DNA of 64,000 nucleotides, taken from positions 134,501-198,500 of the forward strand of contig CANXME010002154.1 of NCBI GenBank assembly GCA_948144175.1, read 5' to 3'. This DNA is from Closterium sp. NIES-65 (taxonomy: Eukaryota > Streptophyta > Zygnematophyceae > Desmidiales > Closteriaceae). Made by a program: the position numbers and the translations under genes. The notes beneath the pieces were generated by a model that searched no databases, had not been told where the DNA came from, and saw only the letters and a program-made list of their open reading frames with translations. How positions within the stretch are numbered: position 1 is the first letter of the stretch; every line of letters begins with the position of its first letter. Shown here one piece after another: positions 29,457-41,982 of the stretch.

Positions 29457-32400
29457 TCAAGAAGTGAGCAAGTGAGGCCAAAAAGGCACAAGACATAGCA
29501 TCGTACAGAAGCGCTGATGATCACAAGGCGGAAGTGCCTTGGAAAAGATATCAACAGTGTTGGCCTCAGAGGCCACGTAAGCAAGGCGCAACTGACCACG
29601 CTGCTGCAGCTCACGAGCAAGGAAGTAGCGAAGAGCAATGTGCTTCGTTCTGTGCTCCAGTCTGTGCTCCCGACACAAGGCCAGCATGGCCTTGTTGTAT
29701 ACGTACAGAACTGGAGGAGAACGAGGCGGCTCTCCTAGGTCAGTCAGCAGGTAGGTGAGCCAGCGTAGCTCCTGTGCAGCCATGGCCCCCGCGAAGGTGT
29801 AACCGTGTGACGACTGTTGTGCAGCTTGGTCCTCAGCCCAAGAAGCGTCAGCGTGACCTGTGAGGACCACTCGACGTCGCCCTCCAAGCACTAGCCCCAT
29901 GCCCGACGTACTGCACAAGTAGCGCAACACCCTCTTTGCTGCAGCCATGTGCTCTGGTCGGTGTCTCCAAGGAGCAACAAAGCGTGCCAAGATGCTAAGA
30001 GGGTATGCAAGGTCAGGTCGTGAGCAGGTCATCAGGTAGATGAGGCAACCAACAAGCTCTGGGTACGGGCCACTCGGCTCTACGGACTCATCCGAAGGCA
30101 GAGCTGAGAACGAGTGGCGAGTAGACAAAGGAGTGGCCTGAGGCGAGGAGTACGTGAAGTCGAAGCGCTGAAGGACCTGCTGCACCATGTGTGACTAAGT
30201 CAAGGTAATGGTGCGCTGTGCTCTGTCCCGGGTGATCTGCAAGCCAAGGTAGCTGCGCAGCTCACCCAGGTCTGTGCACGTGTGTCTCTTCTGCAGCTCG
30301 GACTTCACGTGGGCGAGTCCAGCAGTCTCAGCTGTGGCAAAGACCAAGTCGTCGACGTACACGAGGATGTAGAGCGGCGGCAAAGAGGTGTCGGTGCGCA
30401 GAAATAGCGACGGGTCGGCAGTAGAAGGAGCAAAGCCAAGAGCCGCAAGTGTAGTCCTCAGTGTGTCGTGCCACTCATGGGGCGCCTGGCGAAGACCGTA
30501 GACTGGCCGCCGGAGGCTCCACTGGGTACCAGGAGGGAACGACCCAGTGAAGCCAGGTGGGCGGTGTAGCCAGATCTCCTCGTGCAGGCTGCCCTGCAGG
30601 AAAGCTGTGCAGAAGTCAAGAGAGTGAAGCTCGTAGGCGCGCTGAGCAGCTATGTGCAGCAGCACCCGAAGAGTGGTCATCTTTGGGGTGGGAGAGAAGG
30701 ACTAAAAGTAGTCAACTCCCTGCCGTTGACTGAGCCTCGAGCCACGTAACGCGCCTTGAAGACAGGCGGAGAACCCGGCGGCCGCTTCACCCTGAAAATC
30801 CACATGCCACTGACGATGTTCGCCCCAGGTGGGGGAACCTCGTCGACGTAGGTGCCTGTGGACTTCCAAGAAGCCATCTCTGCGTCCATGGCCGACTGCC
30901 ACTGAGAGGAGTAGGGATCGTCGATCGCCTCAGCGTACGATCGTGGAGTCGGGATGTCTGGTGCATCCGGGTCTCCCTCAGGGGCAATCAGCGTGGACAC
31001 GAGATGGGGCAAAGTAGCAGCACAGCACTAGAGCTCCTCCTGCCTGTCCTCAAGGATGTCCATGCTAAGAGCACACTCACCCCCGACGGACGGAGGACAG
31101 ACAGACTCAGACTCAGCAACCAGTCTAGCAGCTAGTCTAGACGACAGCGAGCAGCGAAGTCGACAAGCTCAGCAACTAGGGCAGATGCAGCAGTGGACTC
31201 AAAGGAAGGGTCAGTGACAATAGTAGTTAGGAGACGCATGACCGAAGGATTGGCAGCACGAAAAGAGTTAGACTCTGGGTCAGCAAGAGTAGGAAGAGAG
31301 GACTCTGGAGGAGACGGCAACAGGACACGCAAAGGAGCAGTGGAAGGACGCTGTGCCATCTGGTATGTGCCTGGGACCGCAGGAGGACGCGGACGTGCAG
31401 TACAACCACTAGTGCGAGCAGCACGAACAGGCGACGCAGGACAAGACGCAGGTTCACGACGCTCAGCAAGACCTCCAGTAGGACCAGTATAGGGAGAAGG
31501 AGCACGTAGGGGGGAGGGGGGCAGTAACTGTGACTGCTACCGGACAGGCTGTGGACACGCTAAGGGAGGAGCATGACCAGTAGAGGGTGGGAGACCAAGA
31601 ACCTACTCAAGGAGCGGAACAAAGTACGCGCGCGGCCGCGCTGCGCCTCCAAAACCAGGAGGGACAGCACCTGTACCCCCAGCGGCAGCACCAGCGCCAA
31701 CAGCACCTCCAGCTGCAACAGCGCCAACACTAGCACCCTCAGATAGACCAGGGCCAGTTGCACCACCAGCGCCAACACCCCCAGCAGCTCTAGCTCCAAC
31801 TGCTCCAGTAGGACTGGCAGCTCCAATACCGCCAGCAGCTCCAGCAGGACCTCCAGCAGCCCCACTAGCACCCCCAGTCCCAGTTGCTCCAGTACCGCCA
31901 ATACGAGCACCTCCGGAACCAGCAGCAAAAGTAGTACCTCCAGCTCCAGAAGCACGGCTCGAGCGCCGGGCAAACCACTCGCGCAGCTCCTGTGGAGAGA
32001 GTAGCTCCTGCCTCGACGAAGCACCGCCGGCGGCCACACGAGCAGACCCAGCACCCCCAGGCTCCGCGCCCCCAGGCTCCGCACCCCCAGACTCAGCACC
32101 CCCAAGCTCAGCACCCCCAGACTCAGCACCTCCAGGCTCAGCACCCCCAGACGCAGCACCTCGAGAGCTGGCACTTGCAGGCTCAGCAGCTCTAACACCA
32201 TCAGAGTCAACAGCTGCCTCGACAAGCTCGACTGCGTCTACCTGGGACACACCTGACACGGCAAGACCCTGAGGGGGGAGGGGGTCTAAGGAGGGAGGAC
32301 TAGGCGCAAGGAAGAGCGGCGTCAGGGGAAGGGGCGCAGTGCGGTAGGGGAAGAGACGGTAGTAAGGTACCGACTCGTCAAAGGTGACGTCCTGGGAGGA

Positions 32401-33807
32401 CAGAACATGGCACGAAGTGGGGTGGTAAAACTGCCAACCAGGCGCGTCAGGGGGGAAGCCAAGGAAGATGCAGGGAACCGCACGAGGGGACAGCTTGTCC
32501 GTAGACAAGTCGCGGACAAACGCCTGAGATCCCCAGACCCGAAACGCAGACGCATCGCCAACCTTCCCCGTCCACCGCAGGGTGGGGGAGGTCTCTGGCA
32601 AGGAGACTCGGGGGTGAAGGTTGAGCTGATGCGCTGCGTACTGAACCGCAAACGGCCACAGAAAATGGGGGGCAGCCGCATGCATCATGGACGTGCAGTG
32701 TACCACTCACGAAGCTGCTGAGGGGATAGGGTCTCACGACCGCGCTGCTGGTGCTGGGGCGGACCACCACCGGACCCACTCCTCTGCGCAGAGTCGCGAC
32801 CAGCTCCACCGTCGCCGCCGCCTCCGCGGCCTCCGCCACCTCCGCCGCCTCCACTACCTCCGCCGCCTCCGCTCCCTCCGCCACCAGCGCCGCCTCCTCC
32901 GCCTCCACTGCTGCCACCTTGCTGCCAGCCCCGCCACCACTCACACCACCACCCCCACCCCCTCCACTGCCTCCACCACCACCTCCACTGCCCCCGCCAG
33001 CCCCTCTAGCTCCCTTGCCCCCCTTGCCCTTGCCGGTGCGGCGTCTCCTGCTAGAGGCAGACGCAGCGCCGACCCCGTAGAAACCAACAAGGTCGGCAGC
33101 AGCAGCAGAAGCAACAGAGGGCAAGAGGGGGACGGGGGAACACACCTCAAAGGCGGGGGTGCGAGGGTCACCACGAGAGGCTCGTACAGAGACTATGCTC
33201 TTCTCTGCTGTTAGGAGGCGCTCCTTGAGGAGGTCAACGGTGAGAGTGGTGGGGCAAACAGAGAGGAAGTGGTCCCTGACTAAGCGAAGAGAGTCAGGGA
33301 GTCGGGTGACTATGTAGTAGAGGGTGATGTACATGGGGGGGGGGGGTTCTTGGCGCAGAACGCAGCAGGAAGCGCAGCGCGATAGCGAGTGTCACTAGTG
33401 CGGAGGTGCTTAATGAGATCAGCGATTGTGGGAAAGGTAGCAAGGTCAGGGAAGAGGTACGGCAGCATGAGGCGGCTCAGTGCAGCAGTGGCAGGGGAAG
33501 AGTAGCGTGCAACTACAGCGTCGTACAAGGTCTGAGCACTCTTGTACTGGCTAAAGTGCGCACGCTCAGTGGTCGGTAAGTGGCGACTCACAGCAAGACG
33601 GGTAGCTTCATCACGTGTCGCCCACTGTGAGCGAACAGTGCTGACAGCAGTAGCAGGCGGGGCAGGGGAGGCACCAGAGGTGAGGTCGAACAGGGAGAGG
33701 CTATCTGCCCTATCGCACTTGAGGAACAGCTGGAGGTCATCTACCCAGACCTCAAAGTCAACAGCACGACCCTCAGTATCAAAGGTAAGAACACTTGGGG
33801 TAGCCAT
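29457..33807 (-). pseudogene. C2 gag-pol polyprotein, broken
   Basis: Gag starts at 33807 with MATPSVLTFDTEG and runs to 33310; a G12 run at 33335-33346 marks a frame change, and the Gly-rich linker follows. Near 32698 the gag sequence is joined directly to the integrase C-terminal part ([14 protein letters not shown]), so protease and the integrase N-terminus and core are missing. The hinge repeat (about 9 EPGGA-like units) follows. TAG codons at 31603-31605, 30702-30704 and 30195-30197 replace Gln codons of C1. RT is partly readable, with YVDD at about 30350. RNase H (29457-30188) lacks about 40 residues between SSHGYTF and AGAMAAQEL, including the catalytic Glu segment found in C1. No functional product is expected. 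Confidence 0.92.
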
Positions 33808-34356
33808 GAATGCAGTGGCCTAGTAAGGAGTGAGCTCACCAGTCCGAGTAAGTAGGGCCGGGGCGCGACGGTAGGACTAGTAGCGGCTCGACGGCAGGGC
33901 GGCTCGGCTACTGGGCGGCTCGGCTGTCGGGCGGCTTGGCTGTCGGGCGGCTCGGCGGCTCGGCTACTAGGCGGCTCGGTTGTCAGGCGGTTTGGCGGCT
34001 TGGCTGCTGGGAGGCTCGGCTGTCGGGCGGCTCGGCGGCTCAGTTGCTGGGCGGCACGGCGGCTCGACGGCTCGACTGCTGGGCAGCTCGCTGGCTCTGC
34101 TACTGGGCTGCTCGCTAGAGGCGGCGCTAGGGCCGCTAGGGGCGGCGACGGGGCCGCGTAGGGAGAGGAGCTGCAACGGGGCCGTGTAGTGGCGGCGACG
34201 GGGCCGCGTAGGAAGGGGGGGGCGGCGACGGGGCCGCTAGGGGCGGCGAAAGGGCCGTGTAGAGGTGGCAATAGGGCCGCATTGGGGTGGCAACGGGGCC
34301 GCTTAGGGGCGGCAGCGGGGCCGCTTAGGGGCGGCGAAGGGGCCGCGTAGGGTAAG
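33808..34356 (-). repeat. C2 5' leader with GC-rich tandem repeats
   Basis: The interval 33890-34110 has CGGCTCGGCTGCTGGGCGG-type units. The interval 34130-34350 has 18-21-bp units such as GGGGCGGCGACGGGGCCGC. It corresponds in position to the leaders of C1, C3 and C4 but its array is private. It is truncated before the primer-binding site. Confidence 0.8.
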
Positions 34357-34498
34357 TGTCAGAATATTATGTTATCTAGCCTGCAGTGGGGTGCTCCATA
34401 GCGAGTACAACCCAGTTAGGGTTTGCTATTTGTATCCAACTGCTTGCTAGTGAACCCCCTCTTTCTTCATTCTCACTTTCTACTTCTTATTTTTGACA
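34357..34498 (+). repeat. Plus-oriented copia LTR fragment, 142 bp
   Basis: Begins TGTCAGAATATTATG and ends TTATTTTTGACA, with correct TG…CA ends. It resembles the solo LTR at 11819-11948. It is followed at 34499-34510 by TGCTATCAGAGC, one mismatch from the canonical initiator-Met primer-binding site, so it was a 5' LTR of a plus-strand element. Only about 37 bp of that element's leader (34499-34535) remain. Confidence 0.85.
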
Positions 34499-34535
34499 TG
34501 CTATCAGAGCAGGTCGATCCCTTTGGGTCGATCCT
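34499..34535 (+). promoter_or_regulatory. Primer-binding site and leader stub of the plus-strand copia
   Basis: TGCTATCAGAGC directly follows the LTR. The remaining bases contain a short direct repeat GTCGATCC. The element is then broken and C3 sequence begins at GTGGGGGAG. Confidence 0.75.
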
Positions 34536-34723
34536 GTGGGGGAGAACAAGAGGTCAAAAGACCACTCAAGCAAAGAAAAGCAAGCTCAGGATGGATCACA
34601 ACGTCACCACACATTCCGAGCACAAGTTCAAGGCCACAAGGCCAGTTCACATGCAAGATCATATATAAAGGTAAACAAGCAAGTGCAGGTATAGAAAGAT
34701 CACAGTACAAGCAAGGTCAAGAA

Positions 34724-35168
34724 TGTTGGGCTGAAAAAGCCCTTAGGATCTTTGCAGAGGTAAATTTTGGGTAGAGTTGATGCTGTAGCGGAAGCGTCTA
34801 ATAAAGAGTTTGTGAACCGCCTTGCGCTAGTATGTGAGGGCAAAGTGAATTGATTAAAGCAAAGAGATACAAGATTATATATGAATACAGAGAATATGAA
34901 GAGACACAGTTATAATTACTTTACTGTTGCTGTTGCGGTTCGATACAGTGACGACTCGGGCAACTGCTCTGTAACGAGTCAGTTGTGTGTCCTTGCTGTC
35001 GCGCTGCATTTGTCAGGTCAAAGGTCGCTGACCTTTGACTTTCGCGTAACCTCCAGCGGTTACTTCAACCTCCGAGGGTTGACTTGCTGGTGCCTCGATA
35101 TGCTCTGCTTCGCTTGTGCCTTAGTGTTTTGACACGACAGAGGCGCTTAGGAACGATTGTCTCCAACA
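34724..35168 (-). repeat. Element D 3' LTR, 445 bp
   Basis: Begins TGTTGGGCTGAAAAAG and ends CTCCAACA. It pairs with 44530-44973. Confidence 0.95.
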
Positions 35169-36565
35169 CTCCCCTTTGCTTTTGGAGTGTCGCTCACGTG
35201 GCTCTGTCCAGTCAGCAGCATGCAATATTCGAACTTCTGCTTTCCGAGCTTCTTGGTCAGGTAATCAGCTGCCATCTCTGACGTGGGGCAGTATGACAGT
35301 TCAAGCCTTCCTTTCTTGATCTCATCCTTCACGAAGAAATATCATAGGGCGATGTGTTTCGTTCTGTTTGCGAAGCCGTTCTTGTTGGCGATGCAAATTG
35401 CCGACTGGTTGTCGTAGAACAGGGTGAAGTTGTGTAACTCGGCTAACTTCGCTTCTTCCAGCAGCTCGCGAAGATAGAGTCCTTCCTTGGTGGCTGAGCA
35501 GAGTGCAATATATTGTGCTTTAGCTGACAAGAGAACAATTAGTTCTTGCTTGCTCGATTGCCAGGAGATAGGCCCCATAGGTTCGAGACAATAGATGTAG
35601 CCGGTGCGTGATCACCTGTTGTCGGGGTCGCCTGCATGGTCTACGTCGACGTAGCCGATTAGCTTAGGCATTGTAGTTGCGTTCTTATGATAAGTCAGTC
35701 CGACCGTCGGGGTACTGACAAGGTAGTGAAGAGCGCGGTCGAGCTCCGCCAGATGTTCCGCTTCAGGCCTCTTGAGGTAGGTGGCGAGCTGGCTTGCAGA
35801 GTAGGATAGATCTGGGCGGCAGGTGACAGCTGCGAAGAGAAGGCAGCCCAGCTTTCTCTGGTAGTCGCGGATGCCGTCGAGCTTGAGTAGAGCGGAGCCT
35901 TCCTTGTTGCTTACTGTCGTGTAGCGGTACGGTGTGGAGATAGCTGTTGGTGTGAGTGCGAAACGCTTGGCGATGGTGTCGGCGTATTTCGCGGCGCTGA
36001 GGTAGATAGCGTCTTCTTCTTCTGGGATGTTGAGGCCGAGGTACTTTGTGAAGGTAGGTGAGACCGTCAGTGTGAGGTCTTGCTGTAGCTCCCCTTCGAA
36101 CCAGGTTGTAATGCCTTCAGTTGAGCCAATGTAGAGTAGGTCGTCTACATAGACGATTAGCAGGACGTAGTCGATACCCTTCGAGAGCCGGTAAATGCCC
36201 TGGTCGTGCGGTAGTTGCTTGAAGCCGATGCGAATGAGGCGAGCGCGTAGGTATTGTTGCCATAGTCGCGGAGCTTGCTTGATGCCGTAGAGTGACTTGA
36301 GTAGTTGATAGACGTGTTTCGAGTCCGTGCTGGAGCCGTGTGGTAGCTCGACGAGGACGGGTGCGTAGAGGAATGCATTAGCGTCGTCGATTTGCCTTAG
36401 CTTCTTCTTCTTCATGGCGGCGATCGCGAGAAGGATGCGTAGCGAGGTGTGTCGGCTGACTGGAGCAAATGTTTCGGTGAAGTCGCGGCCGTGCTCTTGG
36501 TCAAAGCCACGAACAACCCAGCGTGCTTTGAATTTGTCGATGGTGCCATCGGCCTTGGATTTCAA
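35147..36565 (-). pseudogene. Element D pol, RT and RNase H remnant
   Basis: The minus strand starts abruptly at KSKADGTIDKFKARWVVRG (RT N-terminal motif). It continues with FAPVSRHTSLRILLA, LYGIKQAPRLW and YVDDLLYIG, then RNase H (GYVDVDHAGD, GYIYCLEPMGPISWQSSKQE, DNQSAICIAN, NRTKHIAL). TGA codons replace the expected Arg in DNR-stop-SRTGY (about 35609-35611) and in HIAL-stop-YFFV (about 35339-35341). The coding region appears to end just inside the 3' LTR. Integrase and the first part of RT are absent because of a deletion at the junction with element E. Confidence 0.9.
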
Positions 36566-36580
36566 AGACTTGGATTTCCA

Positions 36581-37126
36581 AGATTTCCAAGACTTGGATT
36601 TCTTATTACCTTTTGGGGTTATATCTAATTTGGGTGATTACTTGGGACATGACTATAAAGGGATCTTTGGTTGGGTGGTTAGGGAAGGCAACTTTGACTT
36701 TTGGATTGGGGTGGCTAGAAGTTTCTAGCATGGGTTGCAAATGTTGCAACACCTAGGCAAAATCCAACTAGATTGGATTTTGCATGTGACACCTCAAGGA
36801 CCTCATGATGAGGGTTGCATCCTTGCTGCTAGGAAGGTTCCTACTATCCTTCCCTAGCTCTTGGAGAACCCCTTCCCTCTCATGGTTCTCTTGGAGGTTC
36901 CCAACTCCAACTTCCTACGCCTACATGCTTGTACTTCCTCTACCAATTCTAGTGATGCGGCTGCTGGACGTTTTTACATGGTTCTCACTCTCTAGACCAT
37001 CTTAACAACTGATTCAACTTGGAGACCTTAGCTAAGTCTAAGGCGCACTACCCTACCGAGCGGATTTTCGTTTAGTTGAGTAATGAGTTCGTCGTAAGTT
37101 CTCAAAGTGACAGATCCTGAACAACA
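36581..37126 (+). repeat. Element E 5' LTR, truncated
   Basis: Corresponds to 42211-42756, the last 546 bp of the full LTR, and lacks the first 228 bp. It ends at AACAACA before the primer-binding site. At its left edge short TTGGATTTC repeats join it to element D. Confidence 0.92.
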
Positions 37127-37128
37127 AG

Positions 37129-37140
37129 TGGTATCAGAGC
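37129..37140 (+). promoter_or_regulatory. Element E primer-binding site
   Basis: TGGTATCAGAGC lies two bases after the 5' LTR, a perfect match to the plant initiator-Met primer-binding core. Confidence 0.95.
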
Positions 37141-37362
37141 GGGTAGTCGACTTCGAGACAACGAATCGTCGTGAATTCTCAACCAATGATGTCGAGTGAG
37201 AGCATTTTCTAGTAGCTCTGCTTGCGAAATTTCGATTGGTGGTCAAACCGCGTTCTAATTCGAAGTATTCAGTCCGCGACGGCGTTTTTTGTAGAATCAA
37301 AATTTCTGGCAGAATTCTCTCCAAACGATTTCTCAAGTTTCCACCGTTCATAAGGCCTCAAT

Positions 37363-40300
37363 ATGGTTGGTACCAACTCCGGAGGTGCTAGTGGCGAGAT
37401 GGATAGAAGTAGAGAGGCTGGAGAGCAGGGGGGAGTTGCTGGTGGAGGAGTGGGGACTCACCAACCAGCCAACCCTACGCTACCTACGTCTACTACACCA
37501 TCTCCAACAACCGTGGATCCCGTGAAGGCGTTTTCTATTGAGAAATTCATGGGGGAGGACTACGAGCACTCGAGCTTCCGCATGAGGCTGATGTACACCC
37601 AATACAAGCTATTGGATCTGATGGAGGGGAAGGAGAAGATGCCGGAGGCCGCGGAGCTGAAAGGAGCGTGGATGAAGCGATCGTTCGATGCGTACATGCT
37701 CATGGTGCAAGCGGTTGGCGGACGACAACTTGACCACATCAAGGACCTCTTGGGTGATCCAGAGTGTGGCCCCAAGGCTTGAAGGAAGCTTCTGGATGTG
37801 CACTCACTGACACATGCTACCGGCATCGTGCTACTCGCGCGGCGGCTGCGCGACATCAAGTTCGTTGATGGAGAGCCGATGCAACCGGTGTTGGATGAGA
37901 TGCGGGACATCTTCACGAAGCTCCAAGGAGGCGGTGTGGTGTACCCGGAGCTCGTGCAATGCTTGGAGATCCTGATACAGCTGCCGAAGTCTTGGTCTGC
38001 CCTAGCGATCAACCTCAACTCCCAACAACCCCAATGGAGCGTGGATTACATTCGCGCGCGCATCCTAGAGGAGGACTTGCGGCGGCGGAGTGTGGAGCGC
38101 TCGGAGGAGGGGCTGGCTATGGAGTTGGAGGTGGAAAGAGTGGCTTCAAGAAGAAGTGGAAGGGCAAAAACAAGGACAACCCTAAGGAGGATGGCGGCGG
38201 GGGTCAAGGGGAGGTGTGCTTCTACTGCAAGAAGCGCGGACATCGTTGGCGGAAGTGCTACCAACGACCCAAGGATTGGACCCCGCCTTCATTGAGCAAC
38301 CTGCATGGTGGCAAGAGGAGTGGGGGAGTCATGGGAGCTAGTGGAGAGGAGAAGGAGGAGGAGAAAGGTGGCAAATCTGAGGAGCGGAAGGCCGGGTTCT
38401 TCTTTTTCGTGAACGAAGGCGCAACCGACCTCGCTATGGCTGCCAAGGTTCTCCTACACCCCCTCACCCATTGGGTGATTGACTCGGGAAGCTCCTGGCA
38501 CATGACTCCTCGTGCGGACCTACTCGATGAGATTCAGCCCGCACCTATCTCTACGGTCAAATCCGCGACGGGCGCCAAGGCCAAGGTCATGGGCATGGGA
38601 TGCGCCAAGTTCATGGGAGCGGATGGAGAGCTCGTGGGGCTGAAGAATGTGCTGTGGGTGCCGGACTTGTGCGCGAACCTGATTTCTACCGGCCGGTTGG
38701 GAGATGCGGGTGTGAACACCGAGACGATTGGCTCGGAGCGCTATCGTGCTTACAACGATGAGCGCCTCATTTGGGACCTGCAGTGGAAGGGAGATGTCCA
38801 CAAGCGGATGTGGCAGATCCCGGTCCTCCCTTGGCGGAAATCGGGCAAGGCGGCAGCGGCGGCATCTATGGAGGAGAGTGTCACCGAGGAGGAGCAGCAA
38901 GGTGTGCAAGGAGAGGAGCTGATTGGAGGAAGCGCGGCGGTGAAGGCGTCGGCTACCTCGGGCCAAGCGGATTGGGAGACTTGGCATCGGCGGCTCGCAC
39001 ACGTGGCTGTTTCAACACTGGAGGTGATGCATAAGGAGAAGTGCGTGCATGGGCTGCAACTGCAAGGAGATGGCGCTCACTATGGCAGCTGCGAGGCGTG
39101 CATGCAAAACAAGTTTGCGCGGTTCCCGTTTCCACGTGCGGAGGGATCAGCAAAGGCGCCGCTCGAGGTGGTGCACATGGACCTGGTGGGTCCTATGAGG
39201 ACTGAGGGGACTGGGGGAGTGCTGTACTTCCTTACCATGGTGGACGAATGGAGCCGTTTCACGTGGGCGCGTCCCTTGTCCAAGAAGAGCGATGCTGCAG
39301 AGGCGATCAAGGAGGATTGGTTGCCGATGGTGGAGCGGCAAGCGATGCGGCTGGTGAAGGTGCTGAGGAGCGACCGAGGTGGAGAGTTCCTTGGAGCGGA
39401 ATTCACCAAGTTCCTCAAGAGAAATGGCATCCGACATCAGCTGACCTGCCCTGGAACACCGCAGCAGAACGGCATTGCTAAGCGTGCCAACCGGACCATT
39501 GGCGAGGCGGCTAAGACCTTGTTGGGGGCTGCTGGGATGCCCTACAAGTTCTGGCCTGATGCCGTTCGCCATGTCATCACGGTCAAGAACAGGGTCTTGA
39601 CTCATGTTGGCGACAAGCATTGGGTGCCGCACGAGCGTTGGCTTGGGAAGAAGCCATCCATTGACATGTTGCAGGTATGGGGCTGCATGGGGCTTGTGAT
39701 GGTGCCTAAGGAGCAGTGGCACAAGCTGGAAGTTGCTGCTGTGTGGGCTGTCCATCTTGGGATGGCTCCTGACTCGAAGGGGTGGCTGATGTGGGACCCC
39801 AAGAGCAAGAGGATGCTGGTCAGTTGTGACGTCAAGTTTGTGGAGGACGTCATGTACAAGGATTGGCAGCAGCAGCAGCAGGTGCAGATTGGCTTGCGTT
39901 TGCAAGAGATTGAGCGGTCTGCAGTGGAGGAGGTTCAGCTGCACCTTGAGGATCTCCCTGGGTCAGAGCTGACCAGTGACCACAGTGGCGGTGGTGAGCA
40001 GCAAGTTTCTGGTCCTGCTGGAGAGGAGGGGTTGGAGGATGAGTCGGCACGTGTGGACTCACCAACTCAGCCCGAGCTTGCTGCAAACGCCAAGGTCACC
40101 AAGAGGAGTGTGCAGAGAGGAGCTTCACCACATGGGCAGCAGATTGCAACCCGCGAGAAGAGAGTGGTAGCAGCACCCTCAAGGCTGAAGTATAGTCGTT
40201 TGGGAGGACCCAAGCAAGGTGCCATGGCGGTTCAGGCGGATGAGAGGGAGGATGAGGAGATGGCATTCTGTTTCTTCACACCCTTGCTTGGAGAACCTGC

Positions 40301-41882
40301 CACAGTGGAGGAGGCACTCAGTGGACCCCAGAAGGAGGAGTGGAAGGCTGCCATGGATGCGGAGTTCAACAGTCTCATTGAGAATGGAACTTGGGAGCTT
40401 GTTGAGTTACCCGAGGGGCGACGGCTGATCAGCAGCAAGTGGGTCTTCAAGGTGAAGAGTGGAGCTGATGGTGCGTTGGAGCGGTTCAAGAGCCGCTTGG
40501 TCGCCAAGGGGTTTCAGCACAAAGAGAAGGTCGACTTTGGAGAGATATTCGCTCCCGTTGCTAAGCCAGTAACACTGAGGACTTTGATGGCTGGCGCAGC
40601 TGTGAAGGGATGGCACGTGAAGCAGAAGGATATCACCACTGCGTTCCTCAATGGAATACTGCTGGAGAATATCTACATGGCGCAGCCCGACGGCTATGAG
40701 GATGGAACCAGCCGGGTATGCAAGCTTAAGAAGGCCTTCTATGGCCTTAAGCAAGCGCCCAGGTGTTGGTACGAGAAGCAGGAGGAGGTGCTGCTGAGTG
40801 GAGGCTTCAAGACATCCCAGGCGGATCACAGTTTGTTTTTGCTTGGAGAGGGGGAGCAGCTGCTCTTGCTGCTGGTGTATGTCGATGACATAGTGCTGTT
40901 CTCACCCTCCATGGAGCAGATTGAGAGGACACAGAAGCTGCTGATGGACAACTTCAAGTGCAAGATGTTGGGGGATGTCCATTACTACTTGGGGCTACAG
41001 ATTGAGAGGGATGTTGAGAGGAGGTGGCTGAAGGTGCATCAGTCACACTACATCTCTGGTGTCATGGAGCGGTATGGTGTGACTGGGGGTCGCACTGTGA
41101 TGACACCGTTCCCTGCGGGCTTCAAACTGAAGAAGGCAGCTAAGGAGGATGATGTACTCGAGGATGAGCAGCAGAATGAGTACCGGTCACTCATTGGGAG
41201 TGTGATGTATGCAGCTGTGCATACGCGACCTGATGCTTCATTCGGAGTGGGGCAGCTGGCTAGAGTTATGCAGCGGCCCACTAAGGAGCAGTTGGAGGTG
41301 GCAAAGCGCTTGGTGCGCTACCTTGGATCAACGGCATCTGCTGGTGTTCAGTTTTCAGCTGGCGGCCAGCTGAAACAGATTGGAGCAGATGGGGTCACGC
41401 CTGGAACCTTGAAGTTGTCGTGCTTCACTGACGCCACATGGGCCTCCGAGGATGAGGATCAGTCATCGGTTGGCGGTTTTGTGTGCATGGACAGAGGTGG
41501 ACCAGTGAGCTGGAGGTCCAAGAAGCAGAGTGAGATTGCTCAGTCTTCCGGAGAGGCATAGTACATGGCGATGTACCATGCCATCAAGGAGATCGTGCTC
41601 CTGAGGAAGCTGCTGGAGGACATGGGAGCAGAACAGGAGGGACCTACACCACTTTTCTCCGACAGCGAGGCTGCTATTGGCATGGCAAATAATCCTATCC
41701 TCAATGGGCTGAACAAGCACATGAAGATTAAGTGGCATTAAGTGAGGCAGATGGTGAAGGAGGGGATTGTTGAGCTTCACCATGTAAAGGCTAGCAAGCA
41801 GGCGGCAGATTTTCTCACCAAGAGACTTCTCGAGAGCGCACATTGGAAGTGTGCTAAGATGTGTGGCATGGCATTGCACTAG
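37363..41882 (+). pseudogene. Element E copia gag-pol, broken but nearly full length
   Basis: The start ATG at 37363 opens a Gly/Ser-rich gag N-terminus, then VKAFSIEKFMGEDYEHSSF. A TGA at 37780-37782 replaces Trp (KAW to KA-stop). A frameshift near 38115 moves to the frame of 38120-41561. That frame holds the CCHC knuckle CFYCKKRGHRWRKC (about 38217-38258), protease VIDSGSSWHM (about 38475), integrase (WHRRLAHV, CEACMQNK, HMDLVGPM, RSDRGGEF, TPQQNGIA), RT (KWVFKVKSGADGALERFKSR, LNGILLENIYMAQP, YVDD at about 40880) and RNase H (FTDATWASEDEDQSS). A TAG at 41559-41561 replaces Glu in SSGEAEYMA, and a TAA follows KIKWH at about 41739. Four lesions make it non-autonomous. Confidence 0.93.
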
Positions 41883-41970
41883 TGTGGGCAGCAGTGTCAT
41901 GAGTGCATATGTGATTGTGTGCATGAGAGTTAGCATTTGTGTGAGTATATGTGCATGCAGTCCGTTAGTC

Positions 41971-41982
41971 TGAGGGGGAGTT
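41971..41982 (+). promoter_or_regulatory. Element E polypurine tract
   Basis: TGAGGGGGAG lies two bases before the 3' LTR, the usual place and composition for plus-strand priming. Confidence 0.9.

Larger units (their letters stand above)
29135..34356 (-). mobile_element. Ty1/copia element C2, decayed, internally deleted
   Basis: This element belongs to the same family as C1. It has a 125-bp 3' LTR (29135-29259) and a conserved 3' untranslated region (29260-29456), but no 5' LTR. The leader ends abruptly at 34356 against an oppositely oriented LTR. It lacks about 1.4 kb of protease and integrase N-terminal sequence and carries several nonsense codons. Confidence 0.92.
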
